This document shows, piece after piece, positions 5,751 to 13,435 of a DNA stretch of 45,560 nt. Positions within the stretch are counted from its first letter, which is position 1. Each line of letters starts with the position of its first letter. The stretch spans positions 1 to 45,560 of IMG/VR virus record IMGVR_UViG_3300035182_000701. One strand, written 5' to 3'. The notes below the pieces were generated by a model. That model was not told the DNA's origin and did no database searches. It saw nothing but the letters and a program-made list of their open reading frames with translations. Origin of the DNA: a virus. The position numbers and the translations under genes are program-made.

Positions 5751-6506
5751 ATGCCAAACCGAATTTTGCGTGACGGCATCTTGACCAGCGAGGCTGTCAA
5801 CGCGTTGACCTGGGCTGAAGAGGTCTTCTATCGCCGGCTGATGTCGGTGGTGGACGACTTCGGACGCTACTACGCATCCCCAAAGCTGCTGAGGGCAGCC
5901 TGCTATCCGCTGCACATCGACAAGGTTTCCGACTCGGACATTGGGAAGTGGCTCACCGCTTGCGTGAACGCGGCCCTTGTAAGGGTGTACCCGGCACAGG
6001 ACGGGAAGAGCTACCTTGAACTGCTGAACTTTAAACAGCAGGTGCGAGCAAAGGAAAGCAAGTTCCCTCAGATGCAAATCACTTGCGCAGCACCTGCTAA
6101 GCAAGTGCAAGCGGATGCGCACTTAGACGAAGGCGGAGACGTAGACGAAGACGTAGACGATAAAGATCCCCCCAAACCCCCCAAGGGGGTCAGCAGGGCT
6201 GTCGCCTTCAAGACATGGGCTCAAGCTATCCGGGCTTCTGGTGAAAAGCTCATTCCAGACGATGACCCGGTGTTCGAATACGCCAGGACGGCGGAGATCC
6301 CTCACGACTTCATTCACCTTGCCTGGATCGAGTTCGCCGCTAGGCACTCCGAGGATGGGGCGAAGATGTACAAGGACTTTCGCCGGGCGTTTCGCAACTG
6401 CGTCCGGGGGAATTGGTACAGGCTATGGCTCTGTGATGCAGGCGGCTACCGCTTGTCAACCAATGGCGAGCAGGCGCAGCGCGCCCGCGATGCGGTGCCG
6501 GCATGA
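5751..6506 (+). CDS. phage replication initiator / replisome organiser
   Basis: 251 aa. The N-terminus (MPNRILRDGILTSEAVNALT, then AEEVFYRRLMSVVDDFGRYY) is the conserved start of phage replication proteins that bind the origin and recruit helicase. An acidic linker at residues 120-142 contains repeated GDVDED-type sequence, encoded by three TAGACGA copies at 6124, 6142 and 6154. The C-terminal domain (about 148-245) is helicase-loader-like in position. It overlaps the DnaB gene by ATGA, the usual O-P or initiator-helicase pairing. The origin may lie inside the gene, as in lambda O, but I cannot prove it. Confidence 0.75.
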   Translation: MPNRILRDGILTSEAVNALTWAEEVFYRRLMSVVDDFGRYYASPKLLRAACYPLHIDKVSDSDIGKWLTACVNAALVRVYPAQDGKSYLELLNFKQQVRAKESKFPQMQITCAAPAKQVQADAHLDEGGDVDEDVDDKDPPKPPKGVSRAVAFKTWAQAIRASGEKLIPDDDPVFEYARTAEIPHDFIHLAWIEFAARHSEDGAKMYKDFRRAFRNCVRGNWYRLWLCDAGGYRLSTNGEQAQRARDAVPA

Positions 6507-7825
6507 GCACGAATTTCGCATCCATCGAAGCCGAACAAAGCGTGCTGGGAGCGCTGCTGGTGGACAACTCGGCCTGGGATCGCGTGGCCGATCTGCTGCA
6601 GGCTGGAGACTTCTTCCGCCCCGAGCATCAGGCCATCTTCTCGGCCATTGGTTCCATGGTCAATTCCATGAAGCCAGCCGATGTGGTGACGGTGTTTGAG
6701 GAGCTGAACGGGCGCGCTGACTTCGGCGGCCTGAGCTACCTGAACGAGCTGGCCCAAAGCGTGATCGGCATCGGCAACTGCCGCCGCCATGCCGAGATCG
6801 TGCGTGAGCGCGCCGTGTTGCGCAGCCTGCTCAGCAAGATCGACGAGGCGGCTGAGGTAGCGCATGGAGACGCCAAGCTCCCCGATAAGCTGGACCGGAT
6901 TGCGGCCATGTTCGCGGGCATTGATGCGGGCAACAGCCGGCGCAAGCCCAAGCCCATGAGCGAGATCGTGGTGAAGGTCATCGACTCGATCAATGAGGCG
7001 GCCGAGGGCAAGCAAACCGGCTGGCGTACCAGCATTCCGGGCATTGACTGGCGACTGAACGGCGGACTGAAGCCCGGCAAGGTGATCGTGCTGGCTGCGC
7101 GGCCATCGGTGGGAAAGACCAGCCTTGCAGGCCAGATTCAGAAGCGCGTGGCATCTGACGGCACGCCATGCCTGATGCTCAGCCAGGAGATGGAAGCCGA
7201 CGAGGTGGGTGAGCGAAGCCTGGCCAACGAGGCGATGGTGAACTACACCAACATCCAGACCGGCAAGCTGAACGATCTGGAGTGGGGGCAAATCGCGGAA
7301 AGCGTAGATCGCCTCGGCCACTTGCCGCTGTGGATTGACGACGAGCCGGCGCTGACGATGCGCGCCATTGCATCGAAGGCCCGCTACGTCAAGCGCCTAG
7401 GCCTGCTGGTGGTGGACTACATCCAGCTCAGCGAGGGTGAGGGCGACAACCGAACCCAGCAAGTGGGCTCCATCACCCGCGGCCTCAAGAAGCTCGCCAA
7501 GGAGTTGGGTATCTGCGTGATTGCGCTCTCCCAACTCAATCGAGAGGTGGACAAGCGGCCCGGCCGCCGACCACAAATGTCCGATCTGCGTGACTCAGGC
7601 GAGATCGAGCAGGACGCCGACACCATCATTTTTCTGTGGCCCATGTCGGAGTCGGAAGACGACGCCGAGATCAGACACATCGGCTGCGACTTTGCGAAGA
7701 ACCGCAAAGGCAAGAAGGGCGCCTTTGTGTTGACCTTCGAGGGCGCGAAGCAACTGTGGGGCGAATCGACGCAGACGGTTGATTCGTTCCAGACCACCAA
7801 GAAACGGCAAGGAGGTTTTGAATGA
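6503..7825 (+). CDS. dnaB: replicative DNA helicase, DnaB family
   Basis: 440 aa, near full DnaB length. N-terminal domain (NFASIEAEQSVLGALLVDN) is the DnaB primase-interaction fold. The RecA-type core has Walker A ARPSVGKTSLAG at about residue 200, Walker B LLVVDYIQL at about 303, and the SRGLK/ALSQLNREVDKRPGRRP signature with the DLRDSGEIEQDADTI arginine-finger region. It unwinds the fork as a hexamer. The gene sits between the initiator and a basic DNA-binding-type protein, overlapping both. Confidence 0.93.
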   Translation: MSTNFASIEAEQSVLGALLVDNSAWDRVADLLQAGDFFRPEHQAIFSAIGSMVNSMKPADVVTVFEELNGRADFGGLSYLNELAQSVIGIGNCRRHAEIVRERAVLRSLLSKIDEAAEVAHGDAKLPDKLDRIAAMFAGIDAGNSRRKPKPMSEIVVKVIDSINEAAEGKQTGWRTSIPGIDWRLNGGLKPGKVIVLAARPSVGKTSLAGQIQKRVASDGTPCLMLSQEMEADEVGERSLANEAMVNYTNIQTGKLNDLEWGQIAESVDRLGHLPLWIDDEPALTMRAIASKARYVKRLGLLVVDYIQLSEGEGDNRTQQVGSITRGLKKLAKELGICVIALSQLNREVDKRPGRRPQMSDLRDSGEIEQDADTIIFLWPMSESEDDAEIRHIGCDFAKNRKGKKGAFVLTFEGAKQLWGESTQTVDSFQTTKKRQGGFE

Positions 7826-8724
7826 ACACCACACTCCGCTACCAAGCCCTGCAGGAGTTCCGCAAGCTGACACCTGGCGGCCCTCATGTATTGCTCGCTG
7901 ATGTGGCCGCAACGGTTGGCGTCATTCGCACCGCCATTCAGCACCTCGCCACCGAGATGGTGAAGGTTGGCATGCTGAACGTGGAGATGGTGCGCAACAG
8001 CAGGGGCGGCGGCCGGCTGGGGCTCTATACGGCCGGGCCGAGGCTTCATGAGGATGGCTTGCTGTCGATGCGAAAGCCGGTGATTCTTCAGGACGCTTGC
8101 CAAGCCATCGGCAAGGACGGCGCCACCCGGGCCGAGATATTCGAGGCGCTGGGCCGCCACAAGGAAGACAAGGCGGCCACCGCAAGGCTAGCTGAGTGGG
8201 CCAGGAATGGCGACCTCAAGGTATGCGTGCACTCGATGGCTCATGGCTCGCGAGCGTTTCGCTACTTCCTGACCGAAGAGGATCGTGATGCATGGCTCGC
8301 AGCTCGCGCCCCGGTGGCGAAAGTCAAGGCACAAAAGGCACCGAGCCCGAGCCGCGTCAAGCGCGCCGAGCAGCGCGCAGCGCGCAGGGTGGCAAAAGGC
8401 CTGAAGCCGCTTACTCCGCGAGTGCCTGGCAGCAACAAGCCGGCACAACCCAAGCCCAAGCAGGGCGCGGTAATCAACCGCATCACAAAGGCCATGCCGA
8501 AGGCAAAGCTGGCTCCTGTGCGCGTTCTGCCACCAGCATTGCAGCCCGGCGAGCCGCGCATCACAGAGCAGACCAAGGTAGAGAAGCGCAAGCGTCCGGT
8601 GGGCCGATATGAAGTGACCAAGCGCCTGTCGGGCCTCAGCACCTTGCCGCCCGGCGTCTACCTTGAGCCCGAAAGCGGCTGGGTGACGGCTGCCAAGAAC
8701 GCTCGCTATCTGGAGGCTGCATGA
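7822..8724 (+). CDS. basic hypothetical DNA-binding-type protein
   Basis: 300 aa. The N-terminal 75 residues suggest a winged helix (VLLADVAATVGVIRTAIQHL), and a second such region follows at about 90-150 (ATRAEIFEALGRHKEDKAAT). Residues 165-275 are Lys/Arg/Pro-rich and probably disordered. The arrangement implies DNA binding during replication, but no named family is recognised. It overlaps the helicase by ATGA. Confidence 0.65.
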   Translation: MNTTLRYQALQEFRKLTPGGPHVLLADVAATVGVIRTAIQHLATEMVKVGMLNVEMVRNSRGGGRLGLYTAGPRLHEDGLLSMRKPVILQDACQAIGKDGATRAEIFEALGRHKEDKAATARLAEWARNGDLKVCVHSMAHGSRAFRYFLTEEDRDAWLAARAPVAKVKAQKAPSPSRVKRAEQRAARRVAKGLKPLTPRVPGSNKPAQPKPKQGAVINRITKAMPKAKLAPVRVLPPALQPGEPRITEQTKVEKRKRPVGRYEVTKRLSGLSTLPPGVYLEPESGWVTAAKNARYLEAA

Positions 8725-9155
8725 ATCAAACCGCGTTCTTGAGCGTCACACCGCTCATTGCCAGCAATCCGGTGGCACGCTCCATCGAGAAGGCCCGGAT
8801 GCGCAAGTGGCGGCTGAGCATCCAGACGGAAATGAAGCTGCTGCAGGATGGCGAGCCCTGCCGGTCGCTCATTGCCTGCGTGACCGAGACCCTGGCCACT
8901 GCCATCAAAACACTGGAGGGCTGGGACGATCCCGAGAGCCTGGGCGACGCAATGACAGATGCAATCGTGGCGTGCGAGTACATGGCAGGCCTGGGCTATG
9001 TGTGGCGTACCGAGTCCAGTGAACTCCTGTGTGATGCCGTGGACTACGCATGCCAGATCCTGGCTGGCATGAGTCCAGAAGAAAAGCGGCGCGCATGGGC
9101 CTGGGCTCAGGCCGCCAAGGCCAAGGGCGTGCTGCGCTCTCTGGAGTCGGCATGA
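8721..9155 (+). CDS. hypothetical early protein
   Basis: 144 aa, all-helical in appearance (MRKWRLSIQTEMKLLQDGEP; LCDAVDYACQILAGM; EKRRAWAWAQAAKAKG). Four cysteines, not spaced as a metal site. Overlaps the genes on both sides by ATGA. Function unknown. Confidence 0.6.
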   Translation: MNQTAFLSVTPLIASNPVARSIEKARMRKWRLSIQTEMKLLQDGEPCRSLIACVTETLATAIKTLEGWDDPESLGDAMTDAIVACEYMAGLGYVWRTESSELLCDAVDYACQILAGMSPEEKRRAWAWAQAAKAKGVLRSLESA

Positions 9156-9289
9156 AGGAGCGCCCTGGTTCGATCCTCTTTGCCATCGGCTACCTCGCTG
9201 GCGCCATGACTCCGTTCTTCTTCATCGGCCTTTGCTTGGGTCTGGTGGTGGGCGGGGTGTGGGTTGGGTTTGAGTGGGTGGTGGGATGA
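9152..9289 (+). CDS. small single-pass membrane protein
   Basis: 45 aa: MKERPG then a long hydrophobic segment with Gly-rich small residues (YLAGAMTPFFFIGLCLGLVV), ending VGFEWVVG. Start overlaps the previous stop. It could be an inner-membrane peptide affecting the host; no homologous family recognised. Confidence 0.55.
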   Translation: MKERPGSILFAIGYLAGAMTPFFFIGLCLGLVVGGVWVGFEWVVG

Positions 9290-9333
9290 CTGCCTATTAC
9301 AACGAGTACGACACCTATGCTGACCGTCCTTGA
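9286..9333 (+). pseudogene. 5-prime remnant of the methyltransferase gene, cut by an HNH gene
   Basis: A 16-codon ORF reading MTAYYNEYDTYADRP. The first 12 residues match the typical start of the Dcm-type methyltransferase family and parallel the regenerated start at 9780 (MPIKAYYNEIDQY). The HNH ORF starts inside it, at 9317, in another frame. The block TATTACAACGA occurs in both copies, bracketing the insertion. Confidence 0.7.
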
Positions 9334-9880
9334 AAGCCGTAAAGGCGCAAAAAACAAGCACTCGACTTCACTCTGCCGCTGCGACTGTGGTGGGGAGCGA
9401 ATCGTTAGGACGGACAGGCTGCGTCGGGGCGAGGTGTCTGCCTGTGCTAAGTGCGCGCGGGCGGCTGCGGCCATTCGAGGAGCAGAGAAGCGCCGCCTTC
9501 CTCGCGATGTTTCACTTACTCGAAATGTTCGTGGCGTGTACGAAGTCAACGCTCGTAAAAAGGGCTTGATCTTTGAGTTAAGCGAAGCCGCAGTCGCGCG
9601 CCTGATTCGTTCGGCCTGCCATTACTGCGGGGTGTCGGCATCTCCGACAAATGGAATTGACCGGATAGACAGTTCAGCCGGCTACACGGTGGCGAACGTT
9701 GTCACAGCCTGTTCGATCTGCAACTACGCAAAACGTGATTTGAGCCCGGGCGACTTTCTCGCATGGGTGGAGCGAATTCATGCCTATCAAAGCTTATTAC
9801 AACGAAATAGATCAGTACTGCTGCGCATGGCTCAGCAACCTGATGGATGCGGGCCACATCACACCGGGGGTGATCGATGA
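9317..9880 (+). CDS. HNH homing-type endonuclease inserted in the methyltransferase gene
   Basis: 187 aa. N-terminal zinc-binding module CRCDCG followed by CAKC (about residues 19-45), then the HNH core CHYCG, TNGIDRIDSSAGYTVANV and CSICNYAKRD. The last 33 residues overlap the methyltransferase start (9780) in a different frame and look like read-through, so the ancestral protein probably ended near WVERIHAYQS. Its stop overlaps the start of the 9877 ORF by ATGA. Such enzymes nick or cut specific DNA and spread by homing. Here the insertion split a gene but supplied a new start for it. Confidence 0.8.
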   Translation: MLTVLESRKGAKNKHSTSLCRCDCGGERIVRTDRLRRGEVSACAKCARAAAAIRGAEKRRLPRDVSLTRNVRGVYEVNARKKGLIFELSEAAVARLIRSACHYCGVSASPTNGIDRIDSSAGYTVANVVTACSICNYAKRDLSPGDFLAWVERIHAYQSLLQRNRSVLLRMAQQPDGCGPHHTGGDR

Positions 9881-10769
9881 CCGCTCAATTGAGGACGTTC
9901 GCCCAGATGACCTTCGAGCATTCGACCGCTGTCACTTCTTTGCCGGAATCGGCGTTTGGGACTACGCGCTCAACGTGGCCAACTGGGGAGACCGACCTGT
10001 TTGGACTGGTTCCTGTCCTTGCCAACCTTTCAGCGCGGCAGGCAAAGGAGCTGGGTTTACTGACGAGCGGCACCTCTGGCCGGCATGGTTCCACCTCATC
10101 AGCCAGTGCCGCCCTGGGCGCGTCTACGGCGAGCAAGTTGCGAGCGCTGATGGACTCGCTTGGCTCGACCTTGTTCAAGCTGACTTGGAAGGTGAGGACT
10201 ACGCCAGCTTCGCGGCCGATCTTTGCGCTGCGGGCGTCGGTGCGCCGCACATCCGGCAAAGACTTTGGATCGTGGCCGACGCCTTGCACGCAGGACGGGC
10301 CGAACGGCGGGCCGGGGCAAGGATCGGATCGATTGCCAGGGGCGGCGGCGCTGGCGTCTTGGGGAACACCAACCAACAACGAGGCAGGAGGAACGCCAGA
10401 GCAGTTCCTTGCGCGCAAGCAGGCCCTGAACGGGGCGTGTGGAGTGTCGCTGACGGCGCTGAATCTGCAGGCGCAGCTGGCATCCTGGCCGACACCCAAA
10501 GTAACGGACACGAACGGTCCGGGGAACTCTGCGAACAGGCAGGGCGGGATGGCGCTGCACACAACGGCGCAACAGAGCGTGCCGGTCCGACTAACGGCCA
10601 CTGGCGAGCTGCTGACTGGCTCCTCTGCAAGGATGGAAAGTGGCGGCCAGTTGAACCCGGCACACAGCCGCTGGCTCATGGGGCTCCCACCCGAGTGGGA
10701 CGCTTGCGCGCCTACGGCAACTGCATCAGCCCTCAAGCGGCAGAGGCGTGGGTGAGAGCGACGCTATGA
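9780..10769 (+). CDS. Dcm-type DNA (cytosine-5) methyltransferase
   Basis: 329 aa with a regenerated start (GGAG 7 nt before ATG 9780). Motif I-type CHFFAGIGVWDYAL, motif IV GSCPCQPFSAAGKG with the catalytic Cys of the PCQ, motif VIII-type HIRQRLWIVA, and C-terminal motif X-type YGNCISPQAAEAW. The region between 180 and 270 is Gly/Ala/Arg-rich and dominated by the coding needs of the overlapping frame at 9877-10755. It modifies cytosine in phage or host DNA, commonly to evade restriction. Overlaps the NinB-like gene by ATGA. Confidence 0.85.
   Translation: MPIKAYYNEIDQYCCAWLSNLMDAGHITPGVIDDRSIEDVRPDDLRAFDRCHFFAGIGVWDYALNVANWGDRPVWTGSCPCQPFSAAGKGAGFTDERHLWPAWFHLISQCRPGRVYGEQVASADGLAWLDLVQADLEGEDYASFAADLCAAGVGAPHIRQRLWIVADALHAGRAERRAGARIGSIARGGGAGVLGNTNQQRGRRNARAVPCAQAGPERGVWSVADGAESAGAAGILADTQSNGHERSGELCEQAGRDGAAHNGATERAGPTNGHWRAADWLLCKDGKWRPVEPGTQPLAHGAPTRVGRLRAYGNCISPQAAEAWVRATL
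9877..10755 (+). CDS. SWPTP-repeat methylase-associated protein, dual-coded with the methyltransferase
   Basis: 292 aa in the +1 frame relative to the methyltransferase, overlapping it for the whole length. It is not an ordinary shadow: it contains SARQAKELGLLTSGTSGRHG, LGSTLFKLTWKVRTTPASRP, three SWPTP/SWGTP blocks and a LNPAHSRWLMGLPPEWD ending. I recognise these from phage proteins annotated as methylase C-terminal-like. Start overlaps the HNH stop by ATGA. Function unknown. High confidence that the frame is conserved coding; low on role. Confidence 0.65.
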   Translation: MTAQLRTFAQMTFEHSTAVTSLPESAFGTTRSTWPTGETDLFGLVPVLANLSARQAKELGLLTSGTSGRHGSTSSASAALGASTASKLRALMDSLGSTLFKLTWKVRTTPASRPIFALRASVRRTSGKDFGSWPTPCTQDGPNGGPGQGSDRLPGAAALASWGTPTNNEAGGTPEQFLARKQALNGACGVSLTALNLQAQLASWPTPKVTDTNGPGNSANRQGGMALHTTAQQSVPVRLTATGELLTGSSARMESGGQLNPAHSRWLMGLPPEWDACAPTATASALKRQRRG

Positions 10770-11290
10770 GCGACCAACGCCTAACGCTCAAGCTCTTGGA
10801 CGTTCACCGCGGCCACACCGAGTGGGTGAAAGCCTGGATATGGTGCAAGGCCCTGCTGCTTGCTGGGCACCAGCTTGCCGTTGAAATCGTCTGCGCCAAG
10901 ACCAGAGAGCAAGAGCGCCTGTATCACAGCTGCTTCCGTGATCTGGCCCGAGACTGCCTGCTTGGCGGGCACAAGAACGACGAAGAGGCATGGAAGCGCG
11001 CACTGCTCCAAGCGTTCTACGAAGCGACCCGGCATGACCCGGAGTTTGCGGCCGACTGGAGGGGCCGCGCCCCGCGCCTGGTTCCTGCGCTTGATGGTGA
11101 CGGCCTCTTGCTTGTTGGCATCGAATCCAAGCGCTTCACCAAGAACTTGGCGAAGGCCTTCATCACGTTCGTGCACGCCACTGGCGATCAGCGCGGCGTG
11201 AGGTGGAGCAGGACGAGCCTGGGGCGGGATTGCCCTGATGAATTTGCGTCGCACACCAAGCGGCGCGAGACAGAAAGCGAGCCAGCATGA
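10766..11290 (+). CDS. NinB-like recombination protein
   Basis: 174 aa from ATG 10766, overlapping the methyltransferase stop. KTREQERLYHSCFRDLARDC, then DEEAWKRALLQAFYEATRHD and ESKRFTKNLAKAFITFVHA, follow the NinB pattern (DNA-binding protein of the lambda nin region, Orf-type recombination mediator). It should help load recombinase on SSB-coated DNA. NinG lies three genes downstream, supporting the assignment. Confidence 0.65.
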   Translation: MSDQRLTLKLLDVHRGHTEWVKAWIWCKALLLAGHQLAVEIVCAKTREQERLYHSCFRDLARDCLLGGHKNDEEAWKRALLQAFYEATRHDPEFAADWRGRAPRLVPALDGDGLLLVGIESKRFTKNLAKAFITFVHATGDQRGVRWSRTSLGRDCPDEFASHTKRRETESEPA

Positions 11291-11724
11291 ACACCAAACC
11301 CACCAACCCAAAAGACCGCATCGGCAGCGCCAAGCTCCCCGCGTCTTTGGTCCCTGACACCGTGCAAATCTATGCCGCCATGGCATTTGCCGAGGGTGCG
11401 AGCAAGTACGGCGCCTACAACTGGCGAGTGGCCGGCGTGCGCATGAGCATCTACATGGAAGCAATGCGCCGCCATCAGATGAAGCTCTGGAATGGCGAGT
11501 GGGCCGACAAGAAGACCAAGGTTCCGCACCTCGCTTCCATCATCGCATGCGCCGGCATCATTGCCGACGCCAAGGCCTGCGGAAAGCTCACCGATGACCG
11601 GCCGCCTGTGCTGGACGTTGAAGCGGAGATCGAGGCCGCGGAGGCTGTGATTCGCGGCGTGTACGAGCTGCACAAGGACATGAGCCCGCATCACCACACG
11701 ATTGCTGACGAGGTGGTCGTATGA
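11287..11724 (+). CDS. DUF5664 / dATP-dGTP diphosphohydrolase-domain protein
   Basis: 145 aa, overlapping NinB by ATGA. NPKDRIGSAKLPASLVP at the start, AMAFAEGASKYGAYNWRVAG, then YMEAMRRHQMKLWNGEW with HLASIIACAGIIADA: the conserved core of DUF5664, an all-alpha MazG-like nucleotide pyrophosphohydrolase group. Glu and Asp residues on two helices would hold metal. It may cleanse or bias dNTP pools during replication. No purZ-like gene is nearby, so a base-substitution pathway is not indicated. Confidence 0.75.
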   Translation: MNTKPTNPKDRIGSAKLPASLVPDTVQIYAAMAFAEGASKYGAYNWRVAGVRMSIYMEAMRRHQMKLWNGEWADKKTKVPHLASIIACAGIIADAKACGKLTDDRPPVLDVEAEIEAAEAVIRGVYELHKDMSPHHHTIADEVVV

Positions 11725-12047
11725 CGCTACTCATCACACTCGGCTTGTTGAGCCTTGCATTCGTGGCCGCCTTTACATGGCGGGCGTACACCGCTCAGCC
11801 CGGCCCTGGCCAGTCGCCACGCTCGGCCATCATCGAAGCCTGGATGAATATCGCGGTGGGCTTTGGGATCAACTTCATCGCAAACTTCCTGATCTTGCCG
11901 CTGATCGGCGCACACCCGAGCGCTGCGCAGAACTTCTGGATGGGCTGGATCTACACCGCGGTGTCGATAGTCCGCCAGTACACCATTCGGCGCTGGTTCA
12001 ATTCCAGGCTGCATGCAGCAGCTCAGAAGCTGGCAGGGGTGGCATGA
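11721..12047 (+). CDS. DUF7220-type membrane protein
   Basis: 108 aa with three hydrophobic segments (residues 2-20, 43-62, 70-90). AWMNIAVGFGINFIANFLIL, then GWIYTAVSIVRQYTIRRWFN, matches small phage membrane proteins called DUF7220 by recall. The YTIRRWFN motif just after the last helix is typical. Overlaps both neighbours. Role unknown. Confidence 0.65.
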   Translation: MTLLITLGLLSLAFVAAFTWRAYTAQPGPGQSPRSAIIEAWMNIAVGFGINFIANFLILPLIGAHPSAAQNFWMGWIYTAVSIVRQYTIRRWFNSRLHAAAQKLAGVA

Positions 12048-12655
12048 AGCGCTCTACACCCCTCAAGCGCACGCCCATGAAGCGCGCGGCACCAAAGCAG
12101 CATGCCGAGCCGCGCAAGCGCAAATGCAAGGTGTGTGGCACGGCATTCAGGCCGGTGCGTGGCATCCAGTCATGGTGCAGCCCTGAATGCGGCGTGACGC
12201 TGGCTGGGCGGCTTGTTGCCAAGAAGGAAGACCGCGACCACCGCACCAAGCTGGCCGACTCAAAGCCGCTCAGTCATTGGATTGAGCTCACTGAGGCTGT
12301 TGTCCACAAGTACATCCATGCGCGAGACCGTGGCCTGCCGTGCATCAGCTGCGGAACGCGCCGAACTGTGCAATGGGAGGCGGGACACTACCTTTCCAAG
12401 GGCGCGCGGCCAGAGCTCCGATTCGTCCTAAACAACATCCACCTTCAGTGCCATCGCTGCAATGAGCACTTGAGCGGCAATCAGATTCAGTACCGCATTG
12501 GCCTGGTGGAGAAGATAGGGGAGGCTTCCGTACAGGAGCTGGAAGGCCCGCACCTGACCGCCAAATTCACACGCGAGGGTTTGGCAGAAATGCGCAGGCA
12601 AATTGCCGCGCTGACGCGCCAACTTCTCAGGGAGCGCGAGGCATGCGCAGCATGA
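12044..12655 (+). CDS. ninG: NinG/Rap recombination endonuclease
   Basis: 203 aa. N-terminal basic stretch, treble-clef zinc site (CKVCG...WCSPECG), then CISCGTRRTVQWEAGHYLSK and NNIHLQCHRCNEHLSGN, the HNH-like core of lambda NinG (Rap), which binds and cleaves branched recombination intermediates. The C-terminal helix (REGLAEMRRQIAALTRQL) is also typical. ATGA overlaps on both sides place it in the nin-like operon. Confidence 0.88.
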   Translation: MKRSTPLKRTPMKRAAPKQHAEPRKRKCKVCGTAFRPVRGIQSWCSPECGVTLAGRLVAKKEDRDHRTKLADSKPLSHWIELTEAVVHKYIHARDRGLPCISCGTRRTVQWEAGHYLSKGARPELRFVLNNIHLQCHRCNEHLSGNQIQYRIGLVEKIGEASVQELEGPHLTAKFTREGLAEMRRQIAALTRQLLREREACAA

Positions 12656-13038
12656 GCAAGTGCATCGTCTGTGGTGGCAAGGCTGACTTGCTTTGCGACT
12701 CAAAACTTGGATGGGAGCGCAAGCGCGGAGAGATAGATAAGGAGGCTCCAACCTTGCGCGTGATCCGCTCCGAGGCTGTGCCAGTGCGCTACCGCGCGAT
12801 TCATACTTGTGACGCGCCACTGTGCCGAGCTTGTGCCGTTCCGTCTGGATCGTTCATCGCCCACTTCAAGGGCGGCCGCACCGTCGCTGATTCGATTGAC
12901 TACTGCCCTGGACACGACTTCGGGACGCTTCGGCGCGAGATCACCGGCTTGCAAGCTGAGGCGATGCGTCGAGATTGGCGTGCCGGTTTCAGAAAGGCCG
13001 CCGCAGTCCCCTCCGAACAGATGGAACTGCTGCCGTGA
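12652..13038 (+). CDS. zinc-binding hypothetical protein
   Basis: 128 aa, ATG overlapping the ninG stop. N-terminal CIVCGGKADLLCD and later HTCDAPLCRACAV plus YCPGHDFG give several Cys/His pairs consistent with one or two structural zinc sites. No enzyme motif. Overlaps the next gene by GTGA. Function unknown. Confidence 0.65.
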   Translation: MSKCIVCGGKADLLCDSKLGWERKRGEIDKEAPTLRVIRSEAVPVRYRAIHTCDAPLCRACAVPSGSFIAHFKGGRTVADSIDYCPGHDFGTLRREITGLQAEAMRRDWRAGFRKAAAVPSEQMELLP

Positions 13039-13238
13039 AGTGCCGGATCTGCGGCCGTGTGCTGTTCTATGACGCCACCGATGGCCTGCAGATCGGCCCG
13101 GTATGCGCCAAGGCCCGCGGCCTTCTGCCAGAGCCTCGCCACCGAATACGAATCATCGAACCGCACCGCATGGATGCGGACCCGAGGCAAATCGACTGGA
13201 TCAACACCGGCATGGCCGGAGAAAGCGCGAGAGCATGA
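13035..13238 (+). CDS. small zinc-finger protein
   Basis: 67 aa from GTG 13035 (GTGA overlap with the preceding stop). KCRICGRVLF followed by IGPVCAKARG gives a three-Cys pattern plausible for a small zinc knuckle. Ends with a basic His/Arg-rich segment. Function unknown. Confidence 0.55.
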   Translation: MKCRICGRVLFYDATDGLQIGPVCAKARGLLPEPRHRIRIIEPHRMDADPRQIDWINTGMAGESARA

Positions 13239-13435
13239 CTCAGCAAGATGAACAAGAACGCCAGCGCGTGGCCCTGGCCCAGATCCTCAAGAACGCCGCC
13301 GACAACTTCGCCTTCACGGTGCAAATCATCGGGCTGAAAGCCAAGACGGCCAGGGCTCGGTATGTGGCGCTGAAGCGTGAGGGATTCGAGACGAGCGAGG
13401 CGCTGCAACTGTGCCTGAAGGATGTGGAGCTGTGA
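13235..13435 (+). CDS. small helical hypothetical protein
   Basis: 66 aa, ATGA overlap upstream and GTGA overlap downstream. Charged N-terminal helix (QQDEQERQRVALAQILKNAA) and a C-terminal part (RARYVALKREGFETSEALQ) that resembles short phage proteins with a helix-hairpin ending. Function unknown. Confidence 0.55.
   Translation: MTQQDEQERQRVALAQILKNAADNFAFTVQIIGLKAKTARARYVALKREGFETSEALQLCLKDVEL

Noticed and set aside
6124-6160. Iterons of a replication origin (TAGACGA x3) within the initiator gene
   Set aside because: Spacing is uneven (18 and 12 bp) and the repeats encode an acidic Asp/Glu linker, so coding low complexity explains them. An origin here is still possible.
11287-11724. Component of a modified-base (2-aminoadenine) pathway
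   Set aside because: DUF5664 alone is common in phages; no purZ-like or specialised polymerase gene is in the window.
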